Source: Mucilaginibacter psychrotolerans
GTDB lineage: Bacteria; Bacteroidota; Bacteroidia; Sphingobacteriales; Sphingobacteriaceae
DNA: 64,000 nt
NCBI RefSeq assembly: GCF_004519315.1
Contig: NZ_SOZE01000008.1
Coordinates: 124,001 to 188,000 of the forward strand
Reading direction: 5' to 3'
Shown here: piece by piece, positions 1 through 8,815 of the stretch
Layout of the letters: the number at the start of each line of letters is the position of its first letter
Numbering within the stretch: the first letter of the stretch is position 1
The notes under the pieces: model-generated
Told to the model about the DNA's origin: nothing
What the model saw: only the letters and a program-made list of their open reading frames with translations
The model's database searches: none
Made by a program: the position numbers and the translations under genes

Positions 1-291
1 TCTATTGCAGCTATAAACCCTGTGGTAGAGGCGGGGGTATATAGCGTAACAAAGTATGCGTTACTAGGTCTTAATAAGGTAATGAAACTCGAAATGCAGC
101 CACACGGAGTAAAAGTAACAGCAATAATCCCGGGCTCAACATTAACAGATTCGTGGGCCGGGATGACGGTTGATAAAAACAGGATGGTAATGCCGGAAGA
201 TATAGCAGAAGCCATTGTTACGATTTACAACATGAGTACAGGCGCTAACGTAGATGAGATGATCGTTACACCAAAATTTGGACAGATCTGA
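1..291 (+). CDS. SDR-family oxidoreductase, C-terminal part (5' end outside window)
   Basis: The reading frame is open from base 1 and ends with TGA at 289-291. The visible 96 residues hold the short-chain dehydrogenase active site: a Ser at the first visible residue, then Tyr 13 residues later in YSVTK, the YxxxK catalytic pair. Downstream come the usual helix (ALLGLNKVMKLEM) and a VTAIIPGST segment that closes over the cofactor. SDR enzymes use NAD(P)H to reduce or oxidise carbonyl or alcohol groups; the substrate cannot be told from this part. The Rossmann half lies upstream of the window. Confidence 0.85.
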   Translation, partial: SIAAINPVVEAGVYSVTKYALLGLNKVMKLEMQPHGVKVTAIIPGSTLTDSWAGMTVDKNRMVMPEDIAEAIVTIYNMSTGANVDEMIVTPKFGQI

Positions 292-321
292 TTATTTAAA
301 CGCAATTAAAAACTAAACAAA

Positions 322-933
322 ATGGAAAAGAAACTTTATAGGAACGAATACGGCAAGATGATAGGCGGTGTTTGTTCGGGCATTGCAGATTACTTAGGCA
401 TCGACCCTACTATCGTTCGCCTCGTATTCGTGGTATTATTTGTTACACATGGTGCAGGCTTTTTAATGTATATTATCTTATTGGTAGTGTTGCCAAAAAA
501 CAACTCGTTTGTTAACCCTAACTTTAGGCCGGGGGTAGATGATAAAGATTACCAGGTGCCACCAACACAGCCCTTCGGTCAGCCCTTTAACCAACCGTTC
601 GGCTTCCCGCCGGTAGCGCCAAAAAAATCGTCTAATGCAGGTATGATATTCGGTGCAGTACTCATCGTATTGGGTACCATATTTTTAGCCGATGAGTTGA
701 ATTTTATCCCCGACTGGGATTTTGACAAGCTTTGGCCACTGATTATTGTTGGCGCAGGTGCTGCATTAATATTTGCCGGTAAAAAGAAAGAACCGTGGGA
801 AAAGCATGATTGGAACGCAACTTCTGCTACAACCGCAACCGAAGTGACTGAAGACGATAAACCCAAAGCTTCTGCTTTTGATTTGAGCAAAAAAACCGAC
901 GAACCATCAACCGATAACCCTACAACTATATAA
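322..933 (+). CDS. PspC domain membrane protein with DUF5668-type C-terminal segment
   Basis: A 203-residue protein. Residues 1-60 form a PspC domain: a basic start, the motif GGVCSGIADYLGIDP, and a hydrophobic segment ending LLVVLP. A Pro/Gln/Phe-rich linker (about 75-100) leads to two more hydrophobic segments (about 105-125 and 137-150) of the LiaI/LiaF-like type. PspC proteins act in envelope-stress signalling at the inner membrane. The acidic, Thr-rich tail is probably cytoplasmic and disordered. The next gene starts 2 bases after the stop and carries the same membrane domain, so the two are probably one envelope-stress operon. Confidence 0.85.
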   Translation: MEKKLYRNEYGKMIGGVCSGIADYLGIDPTIVRLVFVVLFVTHGAGFLMYIILLVVLPKNNSFVNPNFRPGVDDKDYQVPPTQPFGQPFNQPFGFPPVAPKKSSNAGMIFGAVLIVLGTIFLADELNFIPDWDFDKLWPLIIVGAGAALIFAGKKKEPWEKHDWNATSATTATEVTEDDKPKASAFDLSKKTDEPSTDNPTTI

Positions 934-935
934 TC

Positions 936-1913
936 ATGAAAAGCAATAAAATAATGCCGGGCGTAGTCCTGGTTTTAATAGGAGCCCTTTTTTTGTTGGA
1001 TAACTTCCATGTGATCAACTTCAGATGGGAGAATATCATCTCGCTTTGGCCGGTATTTTTGATCATGGGCGGCGTAAACCTGCTGTTATCAAACAACCCG
1101 GCCCCGTGGGCTACAGCAACAAAGATAGGCGTAGTGGTAATTTGTTTTTGTCTGCTGGCTTTTGTGCCAAATAATCACCGCTACTTTTGGAACCACCATA
1201 ATGGCAACTGGAACTTTAGCGACGACGACGATGATAACGATGACAACGATACCACTTCATCGCATGGCGTATTAAAAATTGAAGGTGCCACCACCTACAG
1301 CGAGCCATACGTTGCATCAATCAAATCGGCCCATTTAAACATCAGCGGCGGCGCATCAGAGTACACCATAAAAGATACCACCGGCGAATTGTTCAATGCA
1401 GTAACCAAGGAGTTTTATAACAAATACGATTACACTCACAGCCAGGACAGCGGCGTATTTACAGCCAACCTGAAGATGAGGGACCAAAAAGGCAAAGATT
1501 TCCATTGGGATAGTGATAAGATGAACTCGGCGGTAATTAAACTGAATACTGCGCCGGAATGGGATATTAACGTAAAAACCGGTGCCAGTGCGCTTGATTT
1601 TGATTTGAGCAAATTCAAGGTACGCAACCTCATCATCAATGGCGGTGCAGCTTCTTTCGAAGTGAAGATGGGCCAACCCCTTGTAAATACTAATATTGAG
1701 GTATCTACCGGTGTATCGGGTGTTACCATCCAGATACCAGAGGATGCTGCCTGCAGCATCACTACCAGCTCGGGCCTGTCATCTAACGATTTTGAAGGTT
1801 TTGATGATAAAGGCAACAGCCACTACGAAACCCCTGGCTTTAATGCCGCCAAGAACAAGATGTACATCAAACTGAAAGGTGGCCTGTCGGGCTTCGAGGT
1901 GAAGAGGTACTAA
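936..1913 (+). CDS. LiaF/DUF5668-type membrane protein with extracytoplasmic beta domain
   Basis: A 325-residue protein. The N-terminus (about 1-90) holds three short hydrophobic segments with the pattern GVVLVLIGALFLLDN and LWPVFLIMGGVNLL, typical of the LiaI-LiaF-like transmembrane region. A run of Asp/Asn (about 95-112) follows. The rest is rich in short beta strands with Gly turns (INGGAASFEV, STGVSGVTI), like the toast-rack domain of LiaF/DUF2154 proteins. It is probably a membrane-anchored sensor or scaffold acting with the PspC protein encoded 2 bases upstream. The exact function is unknown. Confidence 0.75.
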   Translation: MKSNKIMPGVVLVLIGALFLLDNFHVINFRWENIISLWPVFLIMGGVNLLLSNNPAPWATATKIGVVVICFCLLAFVPNNHRYFWNHHNGNWNFSDDDDDNDDNDTTSSHGVLKIEGATTYSEPYVASIKSAHLNISGGASEYTIKDTTGELFNAVTKEFYNKYDYTHSQDSGVFTANLKMRDQKGKDFHWDSDKMNSAVIKLNTAPEWDINVKTGASALDFDLSKFKVRNLIINGGAASFEVKMGQPLVNTNIEVSTGVSGVTIQIPEDAACSITTSSGLSSNDFEGFDDKGNSHYETPGFNAAKNKMYIKLKGGLSGFEVKRY

Positions 1914-1965
1914 TTTATATGAAGGGCCGGGAGGGTATAGGTACAAATGTTTAATTTTGACAGAT

Positions 1966-2628
1966 ATGCAAGCTCCCGGCCTTAACAACCCTACAACTAC
2001 CCAAAAATATGTGCTGGTAATAGCCGGCAAACCCGAGGGGCCCTTCAGCATAGAAGAGTTAAAGAGCCGGAAGATAAAGCCGGGCGATTTTGTTAAGAGC
2101 CCCGGGATGGACGATTATAAAGAAGCCCATGAAGTTGCCGAACTACGGCAACTTTTTGGCTTTAGCAGGCAGCCCGTGCCCATGCAGTACTTCGGCAGTT
2201 TCGATCAGCGGGCAACAGCCTCGGTGGTAGATTGGTTCCTGGTTTTTGCAGTGTTCGTGATGGCAGCTTTCCTGATAATGCTGCCACTGATGTTAATACT
2301 TCCCGGCGATGAGAATAAATATATGCGCCTGGGTATATGCGGTGCTGTAGTCGCCCTGGCCATACCCGCCAGGCTCATTTACGCGGTAGTAATGGAAAGC
2401 GGCCCAAAACAAGGCACCTACGGCAAGCAACTGCTCAAGATACGCGTATGCGATATGTACGGCGAACGCATAGATACCTCCCGAGCTTTAGGCCGCAACG
2501 CAGCCAAATTAATTTCGGTACTTACCTTTTTCATTGGCTATTTCTTCATCTTTTTCAGCAAAAAACAACAGGCTCTGCACGATATGATAGCCGAAACGGT
2601 AGTGATAAAGGATAGATTGGAAGGTTAA
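1966..2628 (+). CDS. GYF_2-RDD family membrane protein
   Basis: A 220-residue protein from the ATG at 1966; an in-frame TTG at 1957 would add three residues. Residues about 12-65 form a GYF_2 domain (YVLVIAGKPEGPFSIEELK, later PGMDDYKEA), a fold thought to bind proline-rich or other partner segments. The rest is an RDD domain with three hydrophobic segments and the signatures SVVDWFLVF, GTYGKQLLKIRV and QALHDMIAETVV. RDD proteins are inner-membrane proteins of unclear, possibly transport, function. A paralogue with the same architecture lies on the other strand at 10518-11147. A perfect hairpin terminator follows 22 bases after the stop. Confidence 0.8.
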   Translation: MQAPGLNNPTTTQKYVLVIAGKPEGPFSIEELKSRKIKPGDFVKSPGMDDYKEAHEVAELRQLFGFSRQPVPMQYFGSFDQRATASVVDWFLVFAVFVMAAFLIMLPLMLILPGDENKYMRLGICGAVVALAIPARLIYAVVMESGPKQGTYGKQLLKIRVCDMYGERIDTSRALGRNAAKLISVLTFFIGYFFIFFSKKQQALHDMIAETVVIKDRLEG

Positions 2629-2650
2629 ACAGTTGGTAACATTATATTAT

Positions 2651-2690
2651 TAAGCAGAAAAGCGAGGAAACGTCCTCGCTTTTCTGCTTA
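2651..2690 (+). terminator. Strong intrinsic terminator-like hairpin
   Basis: Two 18-base arms, 2651-2668 and 2673-2690, are perfectly complementary around a 4-base AACG loop. The core is AGCGAGGA/TCCTCGCT, and the flanking A and T runs would give a U-rich tail in either direction. It closes the PspC/RDD gene block. Confidence 0.85.
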
Positions 2691-2701
2691 AATAGCCCCA
2701 T

Positions 2702-2797
2702 CGTCATTGCGAGGAACGAAGCAATCTCTAAGTTGGACAAGCCGCTCTGTAAGTCCGCCCTGCGTATCGGGAGATTGCTTCGTTCCTCGCAATGACG
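2702..2797. repeat. REP-like palindrome, GTCATTGCGAGG family, copy 1
   Basis: Two perfect 27-base inverted arms (2702-2728 and 2771-2797), beginning CGTCATTGCGAGGAACGAAG, enclose a 42-base centre. The same arms recur at 6710, 7284, 23451, 48112 and 48260. It holds no gene. It lies between the terminator at 2651 and the promoter region of the GLPGLI gene. Confidence 0.9.
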
Positions 2798-2888
2798 CGG
2801 TGGTAAGCAACCTTCCAACTCCCCCTCCCCGAAACGTTAAAAAATGTTAAAATCTACGAAATAATCGTAGATTAACTAATTGGCTAGT

Positions 2889-2896
2889 TATATTTG
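2889..2896 (+). promoter_or_regulatory. Possible -7 box (TATATTTG) upstream of the GLPGLI operon
   Basis: TATATTTG fits the Bacteroidota -7 consensus TAnnTTTG. No convincing -33 TTTG stands 19-23 bases upstream, and the start codon is about 119 bases away, so the call is weak. Confidence 0.35.
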
Positions 2897-3014
2897 ACTG
2901 GTAATTGATTGCAACCTGATTTTCAATGAAAACGTCAACTTAAAAAAATGAAAAGCCTGATTTTCTTTTTAACTTTTTCAACCACTCCAACCTTTTTAAC
3001 TTAACCACAGTAAA

Positions 3015-3971
3015 ATGAAAAGCTTAATTCTACTTTTAACGTTCGGCATCGTTGTACACAACGTTAAGGCGCAGGGCCCCGAGATGGCGAAGGCCATTGT
3101 ACATTATAAATTTTCTCACCTGCGCGATACCACCCAGAAAGACAAACCCTACACCGAAAATATGGTGTTGTTTTTGGGCTCAACCACAAGCGCCTACAAA
3201 AGCTACGACCGCAAACTGCAGGATGCCATGATGAAGAAGCAGATAGAGCAGCAACTGGCCGAGCAAAAAGGTAGCGGTAATGTAAACATCAAAGTAACCG
3301 GTAGCAGGCCTACCACCCGGGTAGAGTACTACCAGTTTGCCGCTAAAGAGCAATTGGTACGCAAAGAAAACCTCATAACGCCGTACCTGATAGAGGAGCC
3401 TATGCCCATCATCAACTGGAAGATAAGCGCCGATACCGCCACATTTGGTACCCTGCTTTGCCAAAAAGCTATGGGCCATTTCAAAGGGCGCAATTATACC
3501 GCCTGGTTTTGCCCCGACCTGCCCTTCCACGCCGGGCCATGGAAACTGAACGGCCTGCCGGGCCTGATTGTAGAGGCTTACGATACCAATAAAGAAGTGG
3601 TGTTCAAGTTCGATGGGATGGAGCAGGTTACGGCATCTGATAAACCGGTAGTGGCCGCCGAACCGGCCCCTGGGCAAGGTGGCACCATAATAAAGATGGG
3701 TGGACCCGATGATAATACTGACCCTAATTTGATTGCGCTGCCCACCGACGCCGTAAAAACTACCGAAAAAGAGTTCGATAGGTTGCAGGCGGCTATGCGT
3801 AAAGACCCGCAAGCCTTTATGGCTGCTATGGGCGGCGGTAATGCGGCCATGAGGCCGGGCGGCCAGGGCCCTGGTGCTGGCGGCGGCGACAGGGTGGTGC
3901 GCTCCGTAGTAATAAACAGCGGCACACCCGATGTGATCAATAACCCGATAGAGCTGCTCGAAAAGAAATGA
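3015..3971 (+). CDS. GLPGLI family secreted protein
   Basis: A 318-residue protein with a signal peptide (about 1-19, ending VKAQ). The family-defining motif is present as LNGLPGLIVEAYD in mid-protein, preceded by a WFCPDLPFHAGPW segment. The C-terminal third is unusually rich in Gly, Pro and Ala. GLPGLI proteins occur in Bacteroidota and are usually encoded next to a large barrel protein, but their function is not established. Here the stop overlaps the start of the barrel gene by 4 bases, implying translational coupling. Confidence 0.88.
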   Translation: MKSLILLLTFGIVVHNVKAQGPEMAKAIVHYKFSHLRDTTQKDKPYTENMVLFLGSTTSAYKSYDRKLQDAMMKKQIEQQLAEQKGSGNVNIKVTGSRPTTRVEYYQFAAKEQLVRKENLITPYLIEEPMPIINWKISADTATFGTLLCQKAMGHFKGRNYTAWFCPDLPFHAGPWKLNGLPGLIVEAYDTNKEVVFKFDGMEQVTASDKPVVAAEPAPGQGGTIIKMGGPDDNTDPNLIALPTDAVKTTEKEFDRLQAAMRKDPQAFMAAMGGGNAAMRPGGQGPGAGGGDRVVRSVVINSGTPDVINNPIELLEKK

Positions 3972-6637
3972 TAAAGCTATGCAAGTTTGCGCTGGTGTGC
4001 ATGTTATGCACGCTATGTGCCGCCGCGTGCCTTGCCCAAAGTATAAAAGGCACGGTTACCGATAGTTTGGGCAAGGGGATTTCCTTTGCCACTGTAAACC
4101 TCAAAAGCGGCAACCTGATACTGGCCTATGCAACTACCAACGATAAGGGCGCTTACGCCCTCGCCGTACCTGCTGATGCCGACAAAAGCAACCTGCAATT
4201 GGCCGTAAGCTGCGTGGGCTTCAAAAAGGCTACGGTTAAAGTTGAGGGGCTTGCATCGCCCTATAACTTTAAGTTGAGTTGGGCATCTAACCAATTGAAA
4301 ACAGTAACCATAAAGGATAACAGCCCCCGATTGCGGGCTCATGGCGATACGCTGGATTATAAGGTATCTGATTTTGCCAGTCCGCAGGATAGGGTAATTG
4401 GCGATGTAATTAAAAAGTTGCCCGGCGTTACCGTAGCGAAGGATGGTACCATCAGCTACAACGGCAAGGCCATATCCAACTTTTACATCGGCGGCGATAA
4501 CCTTACGGACGATAAATATAACATCGCCACTGGTTCTATCCCCCAGGGCGTGGTAGATAAGGTGCAGGTGCTGGATAACCATCAGCCCATCAAAATGCTG
4601 AAAGATAAGGTGGTGAGCGAGGATGTAGCCATGAACATCACCATAAAGAAAGATGCCAAATTGCAACTGGTGGGGCAGGAAACCCTGGGTGCCGGTCTGC
4701 CTGATAAATACTATGCCGATATCAACGCCATGATGTTTAAGGATAAGTATAAGGCCATTAACTACATTAAAGTGAACAACACCAACTTTGATGTAGCGGG
4801 CGATTTGGTGGCGCACAACAACTCGAGCTACCTGTCGCGGTTGGATAATGATAAGCCCGCAACCGTACTTTCTTTAGGTACCGCCGGCGACCCCGACCTG
4901 CCGCGTAACCGCTACCTGTTTAACCAGGCGGGCATCATCAACCTCAATAATCTGGTGAACCTGAAAAAGGATGTACAACTGAAGGCCAACCTCAGCTACC
5001 TGCACGATACGCAGAAACAAACCTATACCAAGTTCAGCGAGTTTTATTTGCCGACCGACACGATACGATATGCCGAAGTGCAGAAAAACAAGTACCGGCC
5101 CGATTATATGCACAGCCAGCTGAGCCTCAACATCAACAAGGATAAATTTTACCTCTATGATAATTTCGTGGCCGATTACAGCAAAAGCACAGGCTACTCG
5201 GCTTTGGTAACCAACGGTACGCCCGTGAACCAGGTTTTCAAGGATAATTTGATGGATATATCCAACGAGTTCAACTACATGAAAACCTTCAAAAAAAATG
5301 ATATCATCGAACTCTACAGCTACCTTAACCGCTCTACCGAACCGGAGCTACGGGTGATAGACCCCGGCCTAAACCCCGATATTTTTAACAACGGACAGGC
5401 TTATAAGCAGCTCACCCAAACTGCCGATATCCCTACCTGGTTTACCAATAACTATGCGGGTTATAAAATACCGGGCAATAACGTAACGCAAACCTACAGG
5501 GCCGGGTTCAGCCTGCAATCGCAAACGCTGAAATCTGATCTAAGCTTAACCCAGCTGAACAACAGCAGCAATTTGGTGGCCGACAGCGCATTGAACAACT
5601 TGGATTGGCAGCGGCGAAAAATTTACGCCGAAGCAGGATACGACATTCCCGGCAGCGTCCTTAAAATCAACATCAGCCTGCCGGTAAACTACCTCAACAT
5701 CCATTACAACGATGGCTATTACGGCTTGAACAAAAACCTCGACAGGCTGTATTTTAACCCGCGACTGTACGTAAAATACCAAAGCGGAGTAGAGAATTAC
5801 TTTTCCGCGGGGTATAATTTCCGTAACGATATCGGCAGCATACAGGATGTGTATAACGGCTATATCCTCAAAAACTACCGCAGCCTGTACACCAACAATG
5901 CCGACTTAACCGAACGCAAAACGCAGTCGGCTAACCTGGGCTTTAATTTCCGCAGGGCTATACAGCTGTTCTTTTTCAGTATAAACGCCGGCTATATGCA
6001 CCAAAATGCCAATAATATCGCATCCAGCGTGCTCACCAATAACATACAGCAGCGCATCGTTTTGCCATACGATAACAATATCGATTCCTGGTCGCTGGCG
6101 GGGAATATCAGCAAATACGCTTTCAGCTTGCGCACCACGTTCAGCGCAGGGTTGGCGGTGCAAACTACTAAGTTGAACCAGATACTGAACAACATTATCC
6201 TGCCTTACAACACCGTATCAAAAACCCTGAATTTTGGTGCGGATACCAAAGTGAGCAGCAAAGTAAACTTTAGCTACAAGGCGGGGTTCGACCAAACCAC
6301 CAGCAAATCTTCCGCAGTAGCATCAACCAGCAAATTCGATCGGCTCATACAGCAGGCATCGGTTAACTACAACCCAACGGATAACCTGTTCTTCGCCATC
6401 AGCGGCGACCATTATTACACCCACCAGCAGCAAGCTAACGATTTGAAGTACATGTTTGCCGATGCGAGTCTGCGTTATAAATTCAAAAAAACAAAGATGG
6501 ATGTGGAGTTAAGTGCCCAAAACCTGTTCAATACCAAAACCTACAGTGCGCTGTACCTTTCGGCAAACTCGTTCACCCAAAGCACCTACAATATCCCGGG
6601 AAGGTTTTTGCTGATGAAGGTGACGTTTAATATTTAG
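3968..6637 (+). CDS. Outer-membrane beta-barrel protein with carboxypeptidase-regulatory-like N-terminus (TonB-receptor-like)
   Basis: An 889-residue protein. A signal peptide (about 1-23) is followed by a CarboxypepD_reg-like domain (about 25-105: KGTVTDSLGKGISFATVNL). A plug-like part comes next (VIGDVIKKLPGV about 140-155, then DKVQVLDNHQPIK). From about residue 230 to the end there are alternating amphipathic strands rich in Tyr and Asn, as in TonB-dependent receptors. The last residue is not the usual Phe/Trp: the protein ends in FNI. It overlaps the GLPGLI gene by 4 bases, the standard partner arrangement. Cargo is unknown. Confidence 0.82.
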   Translation: MIKLCKFALVCMLCTLCAAACLAQSIKGTVTDSLGKGISFATVNLKSGNLILAYATTNDKGAYALAVPADADKSNLQLAVSCVGFKKATVKVEGLASPYNFKLSWASNQLKTVTIKDNSPRLRAHGDTLDYKVSDFASPQDRVIGDVIKKLPGVTVAKDGTISYNGKAISNFYIGGDNLTDDKYNIATGSIPQGVVDKVQVLDNHQPIKMLKDKVVSEDVAMNITIKKDAKLQLVGQETLGAGLPDKYYADINAMMFKDKYKAINYIKVNNTNFDVAGDLVAHNNSSYLSRLDNDKPATVLSLGTAGDPDLPRNRYLFNQAGIINLNNLVNLKKDVQLKANLSYLHDTQKQTYTKFSEFYLPTDTIRYAEVQKNKYRPDYMHSQLSLNINKDKFYLYDNFVADYSKSTGYSALVTNGTPVNQVFKDNLMDISNEFNYMKTFKKNDIIELYSYLNRSTEPELRVIDPGLNPDIFNNGQAYKQLTQTADIPTWFTNNYAGYKIPGNNVTQTYRAGFSLQSQTLKSDLSLTQLNNSSNLVADSALNNLDWQRRKIYAEAGYDIPGSVLKINISLPVNYLNIHYNDGYYGLNKNLDRLYFNPRLYVKYQSGVENYFSAGYNFRNDIGSIQDVYNGYILKNYRSLYTNNADLTERKTQSANLGFNFRRAIQLFFFSINAGYMHQNANNIASSVLTNNIQQRIVLPYDNNIDSWSLAGNISKYAFSLRTTFSAGLAVQTTKLNQILNNIILPYNTVSKTLNFGADTKVSSKVNFSYKAGFDQTTSKSSAVASTSKFDRLIQQASVNYNPTDNLFFAISGDHYYTHQQQANDLKYMFADASLRYKFKKTKMDVELSAQNLFNTKTYSALYLSANSFTQSTYNIPGRFLLMKVTFNI

Positions 6638-6709
6638 TGAGTGGTGAGTGGAGAATAGTGAGTAGTTGTGATTGTTGGCGAAACAAACCATCAGCATAAC
6701 TCACCACCT
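6636..6709. repeat. GAGTGGTGAGT-type repeat after the barrel gene
   Basis: GTGAGTGGTGAGTGG begins at the stop codon of the barrel gene, and ACTCACCACC returns in inverted sense at about 6699-6708. The same words occur at 7448-7479, 14895-14915, 41594-41676 and 58686-58829. Confidence 0.65.
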
Positions 6710-6790
6710 CGTCATTGCGAGGTACGAAGCAATCTCTACGAAGGCAGAGCGGATATACAAGCCGCCGCGCATTAACCACTTCAATGACGC
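6710..6790. repeat. REP-like arm flanking the GIY-YIG gene on its 3' side
   Basis: A 31-base arm at 6710-6740 starts CGTCATTGCGAGGTACGAAG. It matches the arm at 7284-7314 in inverted orientation with one mismatch. A short inverted echo, CAATGACGCG, ends at 6791, so this may itself be a short degenerate element of about 80 bases. Confidence 0.8.
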
Positions 6791-6850
6791 GTGCAGAGCA
6801 GAGCCGCTCTGCAACTCTGCCCTGCTAATCCGTCAAGCAAGCACAGGAAT

Positions 6851-7156
6851 TTATTCTTCAAGTAGTCCATCGTATAAATCCTTCCACTCTGGGTTCATAG
6901 CGTTAACCAATTGCTTTTTATATTCCCGGCTACTGCCTTTAATTACTTTTTCTATTGCTATAGCTTCTTCAATATGTGTGTAGAAGCAGTAGTAAACTAG
7001 TTTATAGCAATTATACCGGGCGGTGAAACTTTTAGGATAAGTCTTGTTTTTATGATCCCACACGCGGCTGATGAGTTCTGATGAAACACCGGTATACAAA
7101 ACCGAGTTGTATTTGTTAGTCATGATGTAGACGCAACCGCCTCCTTGAAAAACCAT
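6851..7156 (-). CDS. GIY-YIG family nuclease
   Basis: A 101-residue single-domain protein. The GIY-YIG core is visible as VYI (9-11) and YTG (21-23), with the catalytic Arg at 31 (SRVWDHK), His35 and the metal-binding Glu at 69 (AIAIEK). The C-terminal NPEWKDLY is typical of the stand-alone family often misannotated as UvrC-like. Such proteins are predicted to nick or cleave DNA, but the biological role is unknown. The gene stands alone on its strand. Arms of the GTCATTGCGAGG repeat lie on both sides: 31-base inverted repeats at 6710-6740 and 7284-7314, giving a unit of about 605 bases. Confidence 0.88.
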   Translation of the reverse strand: MVFQGGGCVYIMTNKYNSVLYTGVSSELISRVWDHKNKTYPKSFTARYNCYKLVYYCFYTHIEEAIAIEKVIKGSSREYKKQLVNAMNPEWKDLYDGLLEE

Positions 7157-7207
7157 ATTGCAAAATAGTAATTCTTCGATATAATTGCCGGTTCTTCATT
7201 AACAAAC

Positions 7208-7346
7208 GCAGTCATTGAACGAAGCAACCTCTAGGCTATCGATAGCCACTCATTATGAACACTTTGCGTGGTGGTTTGTCATGCGTAGAGATTGCTTCGT
7301 GCCTCGCAATGACGCAGTGGCTAGGGCTTCGTGCCTCCCAATGACG
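7208..7346. repeat. REP-like arms flanking the GIY-YIG gene on its 5' side
   Basis: A degenerate arm, GTCATTGAACGAAGCAACCT, starts at 7211. The good inverted arm is 7284-7314 (ending CCTCGCAATGACG). A partial third arm ending CTCCCAATGACG lies at about 7326-7346. The centre differs from the centres of the other copies. Confidence 0.8.
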
Positions 7347-7359
7347 AATTGGCAAATAT

Positions 7360-7392
7360 AGAGGCCGGTAAACATTTTGCTTACCGGCCTCT
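7360..7392. terminator. Terminator-like hairpin downstream of tldE copy 1
   Basis: Perfect 12-base arms AGAGGCCGGTAA (7360-7371) and its complement (7381-7392) enclose a 9-base loop. It lies about 80 bases beyond the tldE1 stop on the minus strand and separates that operon from the GIY-YIG unit. The tail is T-rich in both directions, only weakly on the minus strand. A GAGTGGTGAGT-type repeat fills 7448-7479, and its last bases form the tldE1 stop codon. Confidence 0.6.
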
Positions 7393-7474
7393 CTTATTTA
7401 GATTTTTATTGTACGCTAACGCTTACAACGATGAGGGTTTTAAAAACCACTCACCACTCTCTACGCACCACTCA

Positions 7475-8812
7475 CTAAACCGCATCCGATAACGACGTAA
7501 ACGTAAACTCTTTAATCCGCATAGGCGGTATCAGCGCGCTTTGGCTACTTTCGCCGCTTACGGTGCGTTCTGGTTTGCCCAGTGCATCCAGGTTGTTCAG
7601 CATAATCACCGGGCTTTCGTTAAAGCGCAGGTTTTTGATGGGGAATTTTATCTGTCCGTTCTCGATGTAAAAAGTACCGTCGCGGGTAAGGCCGGTAAAC
7701 AGCAGCGTTTGCGGATCTACCGGGCGTATGTACCATAGGCGGGTTACCAAAATGCCTTTTTCTGTACCTTTTATCAGGTCTTCCAGCGTTTGGTTGCCAC
7801 CATCCATGATGATATTGCCCGGGTAGGGGATTGGTGCAACGCCTTTCTTCTGCGCCCAATAGCGCGAATAGTTAAAATTCTTCACCACGCCTTTTTCTAT
7901 CCAGCTGCGTTTTACCTGCGGCTGACCATCGCCGCTCCAGCTGCTGCTGGGCAGGTCGGGATGCCATGGGTCGGTATAGATATTGATGCGTTCATCTACC
8001 AGTTTTTCGCCCAGTTTGGTTTTACCGCCGGGTTTGCTCAAAAAGCTGCGGCCTTCGTCTGCACTGCGGGCATCAAGGCTACCGTACAATTGCTCCAATA
8101 AAACAATACCTGCTGCAGGCTCCAGTATTACGGTGTATTTACCCGGCTCAATAGCGCGGGCACTTGCCGAGCCACTCGCCTTTTGCGCAGCAATTTTAGT
8201 AAAGGCCAGGGTATCCAACTTGGCAACATCGTTGTAATTTTTTGTGGAGTAGCCCGAGCCCTGGCTATCCGCCGTCCGCAGCGTAACCGAGAAGTTGATA
8301 TCGGTTGAGGTATTGTAAGCAAACAACCCATGCGAGTTCATCATGGCCGAAAAGCCTGTGCTGTTTTGCAAAAAGCCGGCGGCGGTCAGTTTATTCTCTT
8401 TGGCTACATTAAGGCTTTGCGCTACCATATCCGTGCGTTGCGCGGGAGTGATGGCTGCGGTTGCAGGTACGAACATCTTGGCACTGGGGGCATAGGTTTG
8501 CGGACCTAAAAAGGGCATATACTCCGGGTTCTCCGGGGCCAGTTTCGCCAATTCTTCAGAGCGTTTTACGGCTGCAGCTATGGCTTCGTCTGTATATTCA
8601 TTAAGGGTTACGATGCCCAGTTTTTTGCCAAAGGCAGATGAAATGGCCATGCTGCTTGAGCTTAACGCGCCGCTGGTTGATACCGAATTGCGGGCGTAAC
8701 GTATATTGGCAGAATCGGAGCCGTTAAGGCTTATTTCACATTCGTCGGCTTTGGAGTAGCTAAGCGCCTTTTTCAGTATCGCTTTGCATTCGTCTTCAGT
8801 TAGGATAGCCAT
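7475..8812 (-). CDS. TldE/PmbA-type subunit of the TldD/TldE metalloprotease, copy 1
   Basis: A 445-residue protein of the TldD/PmbA family. Family marks are the N-terminal [20 protein letters not shown] region, [13 protein letters not shown] in mid-protein, and a C-terminal [18 protein letters not shown]. The HExxxH metal motif is absent, as expected for the TldE partner. TldD and TldE form a heterodimeric protease that degrades unfolded peptides in E. coli. The gene starts 3 bases after the tldD1 stop on the same strand. A close, collinear paralogue lies at 22101-23432. The stop codon TAG lies inside a dispersed repeat. Confidence 0.9.
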   Translation of the reverse strand: MAILTEDECKAILKKALSYSKADECEISLNGSDSANIRYARNSVSTSGALSSSSMAISSAFGKKLGIVTLNEYTDEAIAAAVKRSEELAKLAPENPEYMPFLGPQTYAPSAKMFVPATAAITPAQRTDMVAQSLNVAKENKLTAAGFLQNSTGFSAMMNSHGLFAYNTSTDINFSVTLRTADSQGSGYSTKNYNDVAKLDTLAFTKIAAQKASGSASARAIEPGKYTVILEPAAGIVLLEQLYGSLDARSADEGRSFLSKPGGKTKLGEKLVDERINIYTDPWHPDLPSSSWSGDGQPQVKRSWIEKGVVKNFNYSRYWAQKKGVAPIPYPGNIIMDGGNQTLEDLIKGTEKGILVTRLWYIRPVDPQTLLFTGLTRDGTFYIENGQIKFPIKNLRFNESPVIMLNNLDALGKPERTVSGESSQSALIPPMRIKEFTFTSLSDAV

Positions 8813-8815
8813 ATC

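Noticed and set aside
6672..6983. 103-codon plus-strand frame over the GIY-YIG region
   Set aside because: It crosses the repeat arm and lies antisense to the GIY-YIG gene, whose catalytic residues are conserved.
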